A model generated the notes under the pieces. That model saw only the letters and a list, made by a program, of their open reading frames with translations, was not told where the DNA came from and did no database searches. This document shows, piece by piece, positions 34,215-46,892 of a stretch of 64,000 nucleotides of DNA. Made by a program: the position numbers and the translations under genes. The number at the start of each line of letters is the position of its first letter. The first letter of the stretch is position 1. Source of the DNA: Linyphia triangularis (taxonomy: Eukaryota; Arthropoda; Arachnida; Araneae; Linyphiidae); contig OZ021730.1 of NCBI GenBank assembly GCA_963978545.1, forward strand, positions 3,574,201-3,638,200, in the 5' to 3' direction.

Positions 34215-36260
34215 CAGGGTGGCTACAGCATTTGAGAAACAAAATTCTCTGACATTTAATAATAACAAAAAAATTAAGTACAGGATCAAAACTTTCTCAG
34301 TTATGGATGCCTATAGATTTGTTGCACATCTGTAACACGGCCCTGTAAGGGTTAATAAAAATTAAAAAATCTGATGAATTTAATTTGAAATATTAAGGAA
34401 TTTATGGTTCTAGTATAGTTTGTTGACAAAAAAAGCAAGGCAAGAAGAAAAATCATAATTTCTGTAAAGGATGCAGTCAGATTAAAGTTTGAGGATTTTC
34501 TTTTAACAATAAGGCTACAGGCAGCCGTACTTCTTTTCCAGAAGATTTCTTCAAAAATTCCCTGATGTGCATTATAATTCAAAAAACAAAATAATGGAGA
34601 ATTTAAAAATACAAAAATTTATAGGTAAATTTAATTCTAAATAGTCAAAGTATAATTGCGCCATAATAAATTTACGTTAAAAATCAAAACAAGCCTCATT
34701 AGAGCTAGAGCATGCAAAAGAATGAAAAACATTAATTAAAAAATGCAAAATTCCCCAACTACAGCCATACTTGCTAACTTCAAGGTAAAGCAAAACCAGT
34801 ATAATACTTTTCCTTTTAGTTTCAAAAATAACAAATAAAACACATTATTTTCTTTAATATATGTCACATGCGATTCCTGTTCATTAAATTTAAAACACTG
34901 TCCTACATATTTACTGAACTTGGGCATGCATGAGCACAAAACAAAAATAATCAGCATTTTGCTATTCTGTCACAAATTTCACTAGGTACATATCTTTCAT
35001 GAAAAATGATGTCTTTTGAAGTTGACTAAAGATATACAACAAATAATGTATCAAAGAAAAGGCCTGAAATTAACAGCATCTTATAAAATTAATTACTCAT
35101 AGATGTATATAAATAAAATTTTGTACAATAAAAAATATTATCTTAAACCACAAAAGTACATATGAAATGAGGCAAAAAATCGTTTCCATAAAACGCGACT
35201 AGCATAGGGTTCATACTGTTTTGGCAGAAAAAGAATTCAATGATTTTTTAAAAAAATTCCATTGCTTCTTTACTTGGATGCAGTAGCGCATTCAGATATT
35301 TTTTTGGAGAAGGATGTTTCATTTCTTTATTTGATTTATATTTAATATATAAATCAAAAACATACATCACTTGCAGTTAATTGTATTTAATAAAATTTCA
35401 AAATGAAAATAATAAAAAAAAAAAATGAAGTACAGGATCAAAACTTTCTCAGTTATGGATGCCTACAGATTTGCTGCACATCTGTAACACGGCCCTGTAG
35501 GGTTAATAAAAATGAAAAAATCTGATGAAATCAATTTGAAATATTAAGGAATTTAGGGTTCTAGTATAGTCTGTTGATTAAAAAAGCAAAGCAAGAAGAA
35601 AAATCATAATTTCTGTAAAGGATGCAGTCAGATTGAAGTTTGAGGATTTTCTTTTAACAATAAGGCTATAGGCGGCAGTACTTCTAAGCTATAGGATAAC
35701 TAAAAAGCTAATAGAAATAATACATAAATAATTAGGGTTCAAATATATTGTGTTGACAAAAAAAAAAGACAAGAAGAAAAACAATCATGTCTGTAAAGGA
35801 TGCAGTCAGATTGAAGATTTTTTTAACAATAAGTCACCAGAAGAAGCTGCACTGCTAAGTTATAGGATCATCAGAAATCTAACAGAAATAATACGTAAAT
35901 AATTATTCCAGGCATAATAATGATCCCAGATATATAAAAAAAAGAAAAAGCGGAACATCAACAGGCGATTGTGAGAAGGATACCGATGGTTTGGTTTAGT
36001 TGCTGAGAGTAGAAAAGTTCGGAATCGTCATTCTCCCAAATCGGCCAAGTAGCCAGATTTGAGGGCTTTTTAGCAAACTTATTACAAGAAAAAAACTGTA
36101 TTCAAAGCGATGACGTCACAGCATCCACTTCACATGACGCGAGCAGAGATAGATATCCGTACGGGGCATGCGAGAAAGGAAATTAAAAAATTTCAAAATT
36201 CCCCGATTAAAGTGTAATTCCCTGATATTTCCTGAATTCCAGGTTCTGTAACCACCTTGG
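34215..36260. mobile_element. CAGGGTGGC..CCACCTTG element with an internal direct repeat
   Basis: Ends CAGGGTGGCTACAGC and GTTCTGTAACCACCTTG resemble the GTGGCCACA family. Inside, GTACAGGATCAAAACTTTCT and the following 250 bp occur at 34274 and 35425, and a third shorter piece (GTAAAGGATGCAGTCAGATT) occurs near 35790. The large size suggests internal duplication. No TSD was confirmed. Confidence 0.6.
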
Positions 36261-37099
36261 TCTGTCTATCACAAGAATAGCTCCCACCAAGTAGTCTAGT
36301 GTTGTCTGTTGCTGTGGGAACTAGATAAGTCCCAATTTCCACTAGACATTCCAAGAGAAAGACATTAACATTGCTTGCTGAACGCTCTGATGGCATATTG
36401 GGGATATTTCATACATTATGAAAATAGATTGATTCGAGCAAACGATTTCTCGTAACCAGACGAACCTTTTAGACTGACAATATTCTGAATGCAAGGGTGA
36501 GATTCGCAAACAAGCAAAAAGACTGAAATCATATGTGAACAAGAAATTTGTAACATAATTAATACGCAAAAGATGTTATAAGAAATAAAACATCAAAACA
36601 TGCAACAATATGAAAATATTGCACAATAATAATTTATTTTTTATTCAGTAAGTATAAATCAGGTGAGAGAGAAGATTTATTAGACCCATGGTGAGAAAAT
36701 AAAACAGAATGCTTCACCCCAACGGTGGTCATTTGATTTCAATAACCAATCACAGCACAAAGTATAACCTGGTCACCAATTCTCTATAATCGATTCATGC
36801 CATTGGTGATCAAGTTACCTTCCTTGTGGTGTTTAATTTCCATAATCTGGTTTTGTAATTTATGCTGAGTTTTGTTATATCAGTCAGTGTTTGTGAATCT
36901 CATTAATTCAACAATCATAATTTTTGTTTTATATGTTAGATGAAGATTTTATTGAACCTCTTTTACTACTTTATAAAAACTAATTATAAATTAGAAACTT
37001 CTAATCAATAAATGATGGTACAGATGCATAGTTGTGCTTTTTGTAGGAAAATTTAGAATCGCATCATTTTCAAAACCAACTTCATTCTTCAATCCAAAT

Positions 37100-37925
37100 C
37101 AGGGTTCTCACTCAAATCAATGACTTTTAAGGACCTAATTAATCTTTTTAAGGACCTTTGAAAATTAGTTTTTAGACATCGTGTCTATATTTAAATTTTT
37201 ATTAAAGTATATTCTACCAAAAAAGTTACAAGTTGTTGGATGCATAATACAAATATGTCGGAAAATTCTGATACGGTGCAGTAAGTGGCGGTCACACGGG
37301 GATAGCAAGACCAAGTTGTATTTTTATAAATTTTGCAGTTGGACAATATCTGTAAAAATTAAGGACTTTTAAGGACCTCTAAGCATTTTCAAGGCCTTGA
37401 AAACAAGTTAAAAAATTTTAAGCACTTTTAATGACTTTCAATGACCGTGGAAACCTTGCAAACCCCCCCCCCCCCCAATTAAAAAAAAAATTGTGTCTAT
37501 TTTGTAGAAACTACATACTTTACATTTGTCAAATTTAATTGAATGGTTATGCAGGGCTCCCACCCAAATCACAGAATGAAAATCAATGACTTTTAAGGAC
37601 CTAATTAATGTTTTTAAGGACCTATGAAAATTTGTTTTCAGGCATCATGTCTGTATTTAAATTTTTAATAAAGTATATTCTATCAAAATAGTTACAAGTT
37701 GGTGAATATGTAATACAAATATGTCGGAAAATTGCTATAAGGTGCAGACAAGTGGCGGTCAAGAGGGAATAGCAAGTCCGAGTTGTATTTTTATGAATTT
37801 TGCAGTTGGACAACATCTGTACAAATTAAGGACCTCTAAGTATTTTCAAGGACTTTCAAGGCCTTGAAAACAAGTTAAAAAATATTAAGCACTTTTAATG
37901 ACTTTCAATGACTGTGGGAATCCTG
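37100..37925. mobile_element. Two adjacent CAGGGTTCCCAC-family MITEs
   Basis: Copies at 37100-37458 and 37552-37925, same orientation. The second has a perfect 5-bp TSD TTATG (37547-37551 and 37926-37930). A C run (about 37465-37476) lies between them. Confidence 0.88.
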
Positions 37926-38055
37926 TTATGGCTGCAAAGATAGTTTTTTTTTTTCCTTTTCCAAGTTTCAGGTTAAAAAGTGTATCTTTTAGGTTTGGAA
38001 ATAGACATTTTCTTAGACAATAATGAACTGTGAAAGATATGCTAGAAAATATTAC

Positions 38056-38154
38056 CAGCAGGTGGCACCACTTGATCAAGGAGTTTGGGATTTGTTCTCT
38101 TCCATATCTTTTTGATGATGGCCCTCAGTTCTTCATTGGCCTCATCTATGTTAC
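38056..38154 (-). CDS. Ca-alpha1D: Cav1 exon: pre-IQ segment
   Basis: A 99-nt exon (phase 1 to 1). With the G of the previous exon it reads [20 protein letters not shown] then [13 protein letters not shown] plus G. This is the pre-IQ helix with the calmodulin tether region; the family sequence [14 protein letters not shown] is intact. Acceptor ACATGTAG, donor GTAATA. Confidence 0.98.
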
Positions 38155-40282
38155 CTACATAAGAGAGTTTGGAATCAATTTAAAGAAAGAGTGACAAAGT
38201 TCACAAAGCAATAAGTAGTTTTTAAATATACTTTTAAGGAATTTTACAGAATTTGTTAAAAGAAATTGAAAACACAGTGGGCACAGAGAGTTTTTTACAA
38301 AATTTAGGTAGGAGTTTTAAGGATAATTCCAGAAATATTTTAGGGCTAATTCACAAATACTTTAGGGATAGTTCTTAAAATTTTAAGAATAATTCAAAAA
38401 CATTCAGAGATATTTCTTTCGCAGCTGACATAGGCTCTTAACGCAGACATGTTCTTTCCAAGGCTTGTTTCAATACAGCAATTTCAATAATTTAAAAAAA
38501 AAATGAAAGCCAAATAACTTTTTAGCAAAATAACAGTTATATAACTAAGCCAGTTATACTATTTTGATAAACATGCAAATTTAATCCCTTTTCTCATCTG
38601 GATGAACATAGGGGTTTTTCTGCCGGTTTTAGAGAAAAATTGGGGAATTTTCAGGGTTTAAATTTTTTTTATGAACTATCAAGGAATTTAAGTACAATTT
38701 TAGTTACAATTACAATTGTATATCAATGAAAACTTTAGTGAGCAAAGCGAGCCTAGTTTTGCATAGTAATGAACCATTCAAAAAACAAAGTGCCACAAAC
38801 TGGGACCTATACACCAATGATGGGTTTCTGCAATGAGAAGCCATGCTGCTATTATAAAAATTGAATCAAGAATAAAACTGAAAAAATACTGTCAAACTTG
38901 GCAACCTCGTTCTTTCTTTAAATAATTCTCAATCTCTAAAGTATTTTAAAATTTTCAGTACCACGTGAATTCTTAAGGAAAACTCTTTCAGGTCACACGC
39001 AGTAGTGCGCTTTGCATTGCTATATCGCAATACCAGCTCATCGCTGCTAACAGATTAAAATTTACTCGATACAGTTGAGTAAATATATTAAGGCCATTGC
39101 TTCTTATCACAGTAGAAGATATTTACGCTTAGAATGAAATGTTTATAGACACTCATTCCACAGGTTTACATAGCGTTGCCAGACCTTGGACTTAAAATTC
39201 TTAAGTAGGCAATTTTTCACAAGGGCATTTTCATCATAGTATATTTAATAATATTTGTATCTATTGAAATATCAATAGTACTTTGTGGCGGACATGTTCT
39301 GGTGCATTCACACAAAGGCAATAGCAATGGGAAATCTCAATCAGCAGCATATGGTGTTTTCTTGAGTTCCTTTCTCAGAAGACATTCCATTCCAGGTCAT
39401 CCATACCACCCAACTTGAGATTTTTCCCATCCTATTATAAAAGATCCGTATCCCACGTGGTACCAAACCAACCAATGGTGTACAGCCTTTTCCTCATTCT
39501 AAATTGATTCTTGTTAAAGTAACATCTCTGTTTTACACTCGGCTACGAAAATTCATGAGCACCAGACATGCGGCCTCATTGCTCCTCTACGAAGTTTCTG
39601 ATCACTTGTACATAATATGCTTTAGTTTATTAGAAATAGAATGTAGCCACGTAAATAGTGTGATTAAATTGTTTTGTTATCAAGATCCAGCCCATGATTT
39701 ATCCAATATTTCATAACAAGAAAACAACCTTCTGATAGTCATTTTACCGGGGATCTTGTTACACGTATCACTTACATTACCAACACGCAAGACCCCGGCA
39801 ACTTCAAAAACTAAGACTTTCTGCACTTTAAAAAGTGCTAAGAAAGGCACCTTGTCAAATTATAGGTGTGGGAAAAACAACAGCGTACTGTCAGCCACTG
39901 ATGGCTGACGCGACACTCAACGTGTTAATGATACTATCCTGTAATAAATAAAAATTAAATAAACATTCAGTAATTTCTTAAAACAAAGTAATTTTTTTAG
40001 TTTTATATAATATTTTACACTGTCAATCACTGATGGCTGACGCTTCGCTCAACGTGTTAATAGACCATTGCAAGAAAAAAAAATGGTTCTATAAATGATT
40101 AAAGAAGATTGAGAAGGAGTAACTGTTAAAGAAGACTCACTGTGGCGACTTCAAATAACAGATAAAGCTTCTGTGCACTGAAGTACTTTTTTGTACAGTA
40201 GCAAAGTATCTGCCTCGAGTACCAATGGCCTCGCGATCGAAGATTGTCGCCCGCAGTGAAAGCTTGCTAACGCTTTACTCAC
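38155..40282 (-). other. Intron, 2.1 kb
   Basis: Contains a decayed repeat at about 38265-38710 that resembles 13720-14235, and two direct copies of an element end (CACTGATGGCTGACGC ... CTCAACGTGTTAAT) at about 39889-39928 and 40021-40061. Nothing was recognised between 38720 and 39880. Confidence 0.65.
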
Positions 40283-40385
40283 CTTCAGTTTTAATCTTCA
40301 GGGACGTTCTCACAACAGCAAAAAGAGTGGCATTGAAGTTCACTGTTCCATCACTGTTCAGAGGCATGTTCATGGAGACCAATCT
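40283..40385 (-). CDS. Ca-alpha1D: Cav1 exon: proximal C-tail
   Basis: A 103-nt exon (phase 0 to 1): [20 protein letters not shown] then [14 protein letters not shown] plus [12 protein letters not shown] and [10 protein letters not shown] separate Cav1 from Cav2 channels, where this stretch differs strongly. It links the EF-hand to the pre-IQ domain. Acceptor TTTTTCAG, donor GTGAGT. Confidence 0.98.
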
Positions 40386-40440
40386 CTGAAAAATAACTCA
40401 ATCCATTAGAATTCCTTGAAACTTTTCAACCAACGTTAAA

Positions 40441-40787
40441 CAGGGTTCCCATTCAAATCACAGAATGAAAATCAATGACTTTTAAGGACCTAATTAATGT
40501 TTTTAAGGACCTTAAAAAATTAGTTTTCAGGCATCATGTCTGTATAAATTTTTTTTATAAAGTATATTCTACCAAAACAGTTACAAGTTGGCGCATGTGT
40601 AATTGTCAGAAAATTCCAATATAATGAGGATAAGTGGCGGACACGCGGGGATAGCAAGTCTGAGTTGCATTTTTGTAAATTTTGAAGTTGGTCAACATAC
40701 ACAAAAATTAAGGACTTTTAAGCATTTTCAAGGCCTTGAAAACAGGTTCAAAAATATTAAGCACTTTTAATGACCGTGGGAACCCTG
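40441..40787. mobile_element. CAGGGTTCCCAC-family MITE, TSD TTAAA
   Basis: Starts CAGGGTTCCCATTCAAATCA and ends ACCGTGGGAACCCTG, flanked by TTAAA (40436-40440 and 40788-40792). It lies 55 bp upstream of the acceptor of the 40283-40385 exon. Confidence 0.92.
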
Positions 40788-41289
40788 TTAAAGTTTAACA
40801 ACCTATCTGCACAATTTGATTGTTTTTTTAACTCATTCCGTCCGGATGGCCCAATGGTTACGTTCACAATATTTTACTTGAAGGCTGGATGACGCAACAT
40901 TTGTGTTTCGTGTTATGTTCATTTCAAATGCTCCGCACGACCAGTCATGAGAATGGATTGTTCTAGCTTCCTCAGATCCACACTTGAACCACTGAACGAC
41001 TGAAATCTCAATTTCATTTACTGAGCAGTATAATAAGGTTTATTATTTTTGACAATTGAATATAAAAATCAACCCTTATTGTTCAGCTCCGAGTTTTCTG
41101 AGGATCGTAATAATTGTCCATGCATGGAAAGCTGTCCCAGAAGTAGAATTAGAAACTTCTTTTAAAATTCAGTATTTAGAAATATTATGTAGATTTTCAT
41201 TGCTATACCAGAATCTTGATGGTTTCAATATGAAGCCTGAATAAGATCTGGAGAACACCTAATATGACTTTGAGGGTTAAGATAAATTT

Positions 41290-41560
41290 TCACGAATTCC
41301 TAGTAAAATTCTATACGGCTCCGAAACATGGAAGCTCACGACAATACAAACAAAAAGTCTCAAGATATTTCAAAATAAATGCCTAAGAATTATAATGAAC
41401 ATTTTCTAGCCAAATATCATTAGCAATGAAATGCTCTTACACAGAGTAGAATTAACAACAATAGAGGGAACTAGAAGATGGAACTTGACTGGTCACATCC
41501 TCAGAATGAACCAAAACGATATTCCAAGCATTGCAAACTTCAGCCCATATGCATTCAAAA
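41290..41560 (+). pseudogene. LINE reverse-transcriptase C-terminal remnant
   Basis: The plus strand reads ILYGSETWKLTTIQTKSLKI, then FQNKCLRIIMNIF, a stop, PNIISNEMLLHRVEL, then RRWNLTGHILRMNQNDI. YGSETW, NKCLRRI..I.WP..I.N and W.GH.LR are the hallmark end of non-LTR reverse transcriptases found across insects. Stops and gaps mark it as dead. Confidence 0.85.
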
Positions 41561-41652
41561 ATATTAAATGCATTACAAGTTATTTTAACACTGACTTGTT
41601 AGTATCAAGGTTTTAAAACAACATTACACAAAGGCACATGTAGTTTGTGTAC

Positions 41653-42511
41653 AACAGGGTGACAAAATAAGAATATATAGGATTTTTACAAGAGAAATAT
41701 AGGACAATATAAAACATCAAATAACTGCATACAGTCTCTACTGAACTTTAAAATTAACTCGTTGTATATTTCATTAATTGAAACGTTATTGAAATGAACA
41801 TATAAGACGAACTTAGGAGGACTTTTAGACATTACCAATTAACAAAAATTTTCCTTTTTAAGAGAGGAATATATCTATAATTAAGTACTTAGAAAATAAC
41901 TGTCTCCCTTTAAAATATGTTATATTGAATTTAAGAGAATAGAAAACACACCATTAATAAAAGAAATCGCCTAAACCTGGAATACTTCATCCTTTATTTG
42001 TTATTCCATCCTTAGTAGTTATCAATAAATCAAGTTTTATTAATTACATTATTTGCAATCTTGAGTCTTCCAGCATTTATAAGTGCTTTGAGCTGCCCCA
42101 ATTTCTTTTAAGTAATTTCTTTTTATTCCTGTTTGGGTTAAGATTTACTGTACGTTCTACCTTGGCGACTTTTTTAAAAAAATTGCCAAAATTAAAAATG
42201 GCATCAAAATGCTGTGTCACCAAATACAAAATGGCGTCAAAACACATTCGGCGCCGAATCGCCAACTTTCAAAAAGTTGCCAAGGAGGACTGTACAGTAA
42301 ATCTTAACCCCTGTTTGCTTTGCAGTCTTTTTTTTTTGTTCAGATTTACTATTCGGTGTCGGATGGATTATCGGCGGAAAGTGGGAAATTTAGCGCTGAG
42401 GGTGGCAACTCGTTGACTTTTTAAAAAATCTAGAACAATGTAGGACATTTTCCCCGATTTTTAAAAATATATAAAATTTATAAGACATATAGGATGTCTG
42501 AGACCCCTGTA
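41653..42511. mobile_element. CAGGGTG..CACCCCTG-type element with a central palindrome
   Basis: Ends CAGGGTGACAAAATAAG and CATCCTATATGTCTTAT / GAGACCCCTG are loosely inverted. The interior palindrome (42137-42310) has arms GGTTAAGATTTACTGTACG and GTACAGTAAATCTTAACC around TTGGCGAC..GTTGCCAA. The inner palindrome may be a separate inserted element; the outer limits are uncertain. Confidence 0.6.
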
Positions 42512-43097
42512 CATACCCCTGTACATGCAGTACAATATTTCCCTGTGTGCCAACACTTTTTAACATTACAGAAATTTTTTATTTACAAATATGCTTTTTG
42601 GCACTTATCAAATTTAATTCATCAAATTTCCAAGAATTTTTAATTTCTCGTACAATTCTCAATCCCTGTTATATTACAATATTAGATATATATAAACAAT
42701 TAAAAACTATTTTGAAAGAAATTTATCGCATCTAAAATAGGCGATTTCTCAAAATTTTATTAAAATAGAAAATAAATTTAAGTGAAATGAATTTATACAA
42801 TTTAAGTAGGAAGAGATAAGTTGATTGAGAAAACATTATTTCCTGCTTTTGTGGGTATTTCTTTTCATCATTCTTTAATTTTTAAATAAAAACATTTGAA
42901 ATTCCTTGATAAATTATAATTTTTAAAAGAAATGCCAAGATATCTTGAATTGCCAATTTCTCTACTATCATTCCCCTAAAATTCCCCGATATACTGAATT
43001 TTTAAAAAAAATCCCAAATTGATCCTTAATATTACCGTTTTTACTTTCAATTACCCATATGTATACATAGGGTAATGAAAGTATAATTTTCAATTAA

Positions 43098-43100
<3 letters not shown>

Positions 43101-43141
<41 letters not shown>
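43101..43141 (+). repeat. Poly-T tract, 41 bases
   Basis: Uninterrupted T run; on the transcribed minus strand it is poly-A. It may mark the 3' end of a decayed minus-strand retroposon, although no body was recognised on its left. Confidence 0.95.
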
Positions 43142-43143
<2 letters not shown>

Positions 43144-43295
43144 ATTTCTCTACATTTTGGAACATCCTGACCTCAAAAGAGTGATCTAGAAAAAGTGTCT
43201 GTGTACGCGGTCAGCATAACTCCCGAACAAATTGACTTATGATGTTCAAATTTGGAGTGCGAATTGATGGTGGCCTGCAAAAAGGGTGATAGGAG

Positions 43296-43700
43296 AAAAA
43301 ATGCTTAAAGAAACCACAAAAAGGTGGAAACAAACCACTGATCAAAAACATGTGAGGCTTATGATCCAAGAGCCTTCCATGAAACTATCATCTCAGATAC
43401 AGGGATAAGATAAGTGTGATAGTTGGATTTCTTACAGGCCACTATCACCTAAGAAAACACCTTCATAGAATGGGAATCTTTAAAGAGAAAACCTTTATGT
43501 AGGAAACGGTCCACCATATACTTTTTGAATGTGAAGCTCTTCTTCCCATTAGGCACTCAAGCTTAGGTCTTGGAACAGAACTTGATATAATCCACAAGGA
43601 ACCTGTCAAAAGCCTTTTGACCTTTCTTAAAGAATCTGGCTTTCTTTGACAGGGGTGTCGTAAAATAAAGGGGTTGGTGCAATATTCCCAAGTGGAATCA
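43296..43700 (+). pseudogene. LINE RNase H-type 3' remnant
   Basis: Plus-strand fragments: FLTGHYHLRKHLHRMGIFKE (about 43430), ETVHHILFECEAL (about 43505), RHSSLGLGTELDIIHKEPVK (about 43550) and SLLTFLKESGFL (about 43612). TGH..L..HL.RMG, HIL..C..L...R and S.L.F.K..GFL is the usual end of the RNase H-containing ORF2 of insect LINEs (Jockey/R1-like). Stops interrupt it. Confidence 0.88.
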
Positions 43701-44665
43701 GCACCTAGGCTCAGCTGACCTCCCACATTACTATGACTATGGTGGTGGCCATAGGACCTACCATTAAGGTTTTCGTCAAAACCGCCCATGCGCATAAGGT
43801 AGCTGCCATTACAAAAATGGTGTTTTTCAATAATTGCTAAAAAACGGCTCTAACAATCTTGTTCAAAATCACTCTGGTAATGCCTCTTAAGGTGTTCTAA
43901 GCATCTCCACCTCCGAAATTCCCATAACAATGCTATCAGGGCGTAAAAAGTTAAAAAACGAATACTGCCAAGACAGAGTTCTCTTTGCTTGAACAAAGCT
44001 CATCAACGATTGTTTCTTCTCCTCTCCTCAGTTTCACTTATAATAAAGGATAATATAAGAATTATCGAAAAGTATATCGCCAAAATCCCAGTTTTGGTAA
44101 AGGTTTTTTTTTTTTTGTCTTTTTAAAAAAAAAAAGACACATATAAGAATTATTGCAAAATATATCGCTAATCTGGCCTTTTTTTTCATTGAATGATGGA
44201 AATATAAAAATGGTAAATGACACAAGTCCACGCAGGTATTATAGTGTAATTGAAAGTTGTGCAATGTTCCACACCCCTAGATCATTTCCTATTGCTGAAT
44301 GCACTGAATTGGTCAATTGCCCTTAATTTGTAAGTATAACAGACGCTTTTCTAGCAGAAAAATAAATAGAGATGGCGCCACTTTCTTTACTCCAAATTTA
44401 TAAGTGGATACTATTAGGTTTCTACATTATTTAATCAGAGAGAGAGGATTCATGTTACAATTCAGACATGTTGTCAATCGATCCCCGATTTTACATTGTT
44501 TCAGGTATTTCTTTACTAAATTCTTTGTTTCTTGGTATTGTGCCCTAATGTACTGTTTTCATCAATTGTTCAAAGTTAAAGGTTTGTTTGTTCTTTAGTA
44601 ACTGCAATTAAAATCAAATTTAAAATGTACCCCGAAATCTTTTGTTCAAGTTGGTCACACACCAT

Positions 44666-45647
44666 ATATGAGTCGTCCATTTCCAAAAGTGCCCAATTGT
44701 CTAGGGGATAACTTTTCAGAAAATGAGAAAAACCTGTATTTTATTAAACTGAAGAGTTAATTTATGACCGTTATGTTTATAAAATATGTAAATAAGTTCA
44801 AAACACAATTTACAAGGTCTTACGTGGGTATTATTTTATATAAAGCAGTAATAAGCTTTTTTAATATGCAACTAGGCAGATTTGGAAAAGTTTTTTGCAA
44901 ATATCTAGTTTTGGAATCAAACCTTTTGCAATTAAATAGTTTTGGCACATTAATTACAACTGATCAGTTTTGGAAATTAAAAACAACGAGACTGAATGTA
45001 ATGTTAAAAGTAGTTTGTTTTTAACTTTTTATTTCCACTTACACTTTTTACAACACCTTCAACTCTAACTTCTTCAACATTTGTTATATTTAAACTCATT
45101 TTCTTTCACAAGATCACAAGAAAAGACAACATAACACGAGACATAACCTCATGGAAATCACTCAACTTTCAATCAACACAGCTGAACAAAGATTACTGAT
45201 TCTCTAAAAGTAGTAGGTTAGCCAACAGTAATTATTAGTAAAAAGTATAAAAATATAGGTCTGCACTATGAAAATATCCCCTAGTTTTTCAGAATAAACA
45301 ATTTTGTGAAAGCTTACAACTAGTGGGTAGGGCTCTATTTTATTGCAACTAGAATGTTTGGAAATGACTTCATGAAAGCCGCCATCCTAGATGCTAGCAA
45401 ATAGGTAGTTTTGGAACAGTTTCCAAGTTTACAACAAGACAGTTTTGGAAATGGAATGAAATGCAACTAGGCCAGGTTTGAATTTGTACTTGATTTTCAG
45501 TCCTTTTTTTTAAACAGGATTTAGAAACTTTTGCCACAGTAAAACTATTTTAAAATGTATATTTCAGTTGTGCCAACAACATGCAATTAAAATCTCAACT
45601 TTTCAAATTTCACCAATTAGACACTTTTGGAAATGGACGACTCATAT
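44666..45647. mobile_element. TIR element, about 1 kb, TATGAGTCGTCC ends
   Basis: Ends TATGAGTCGTCCATTTCCAA and TTGGAAATGGACGACTCATA are perfect inverted repeats followed by AAGTG / CACTT. The interior repeats AGTTTTGGAA and CAACTAG(G) words. No transposase was seen. It sits next to a GGCGACTG element (45655). Confidence 0.85.
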
Positions 45648-45654
45648 TTACTTA

Positions 45655-46291
45655 TAGTGCGAGAGGCGACTGCAAATTTTGGACCCCATCGAACATCATT
45701 CTGAATTTTTTATAGAATATGGAGAAAAGTGAGTAGATTACGAATCCACTGGTCTGCCGTGGCAAAGATGGCCAAAACTGATCAAAAATCGACTTGGAAT
45801 GAGTTGAACTAAAGTCCGATTGCCAAATATGTCATAACTTGCCAAAAAGAGAACACATTTTTTCGTCAGGCATCCCACTGCATTTTGGTTTTCAATGAGA
45901 AAAAGCACAAACGATTTTTGATCTCTGGCTGGGAAAAACTGTATCTTTTAAAAGTAAGCCAAATTGGCGACACCAGTTACGTCATCAGTGACGTAATGTT
46001 TATTGCCAATTTGGCTCATTTGTGAAAGATGCAAGTAAGCCATAACATTCGAATCGTCTGCAACTTTCTTAATTGAAAATAAAAGAGTTAGGGTTACCAA
46101 ATAAAAAAGAGTGCGCATTATTTGGCAATCAAATTTCGTTCAACTTATTAAAAATCGATTTTTGACCAGATTCGGCCATTTTTGCCACGGCAGACCTGTG
46201 GATTCATAATCTACCACTTTTCTCCAATTTCTATAAAAAATTCAGAATGATGTTCGATGGGGTCCAAAAATTGTAGCCGCATCTCAGTCTA
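45655..46291. mobile_element. GGCGACTG-family element, TSD TTA
   Basis: Ends TAGTGCGAGAGGCGACTG and CATCTCAGTCTA, flanked by TTA (45652-45654 and 46292-46294). Arms share ATCATTCTGAATTTTTTATA in inverted form. It lies about 70 bp downstream of the donor of the 46361-46457 exon. Confidence 0.9.
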
Positions 46292-46342
46292 TTAATAGGC
46301 GGTTACACAAGGCTTAACTGCATAAAAGTATTGAAGAATTTA

Positions 46343-46540
<198 letters not shown>

Positions 46541-46628
46541 TCAATTTTCCCTTACAGAACATAACAAAACAAATATTTTTTGGAAAAAATCTATTTTGAA
46601 TCATAAATGCTTTCAAGAAACAAATCTT

Positions 46629-46892
46629 TTAACCCATTGAAGGTCATACACATATACATACATCATAGGATCCCCAATTTTTCCAGCAATACACAACATA
46701 TTTAAATTTATAAATAAAATTTAAAATAAAATGTACTTTTAGATATTTTTATTAGGATGATAGTCTGTAACCTATCTAAATAAAAAAAAAAAAAAAAAAA
46801 ATTAGGTATTTGAATAAGAAATATTATTTAAAATTACTGCAGGGAAAACAACTGGGGAATTTTGCCCATTCCCATGACTGTCAGTGGGTTAA
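46629..46892. mobile_element. TTAA-flanked element, family 1
   Basis: Starts TTAACCCATTGAAGGTCATA and ends CATGACTGTCAGTGGGTTAA. Internal GGATCCCCAATTTTTCCAGC and TTATTAGGATGATAGTCT match the copies at 4376 and 52737. Confidence 0.92.

Larger units (their letters stand above)
34146..38055 (-). other. Intron, 3.9 kb
   Basis: Contains an element with CAGGGTGGCTACAG and CTGTAACCACCTTG ends (about 34215-36260) that has a directly repeated block (34274-34530 and 35425-35690), and two adjacent CAGGGTTCCCAC elements (37100-37458 and 37552-37925). Nothing was recognised at 36600-37080. Confidence 0.7.

Noticed and set aside
43463..43795. 110-codon minus-strand frame (MRMGGFDENLNG...)
   Set aside because: Opposite strand of the LINE RNase H-type remnant, whose family motifs are on the plus strand.
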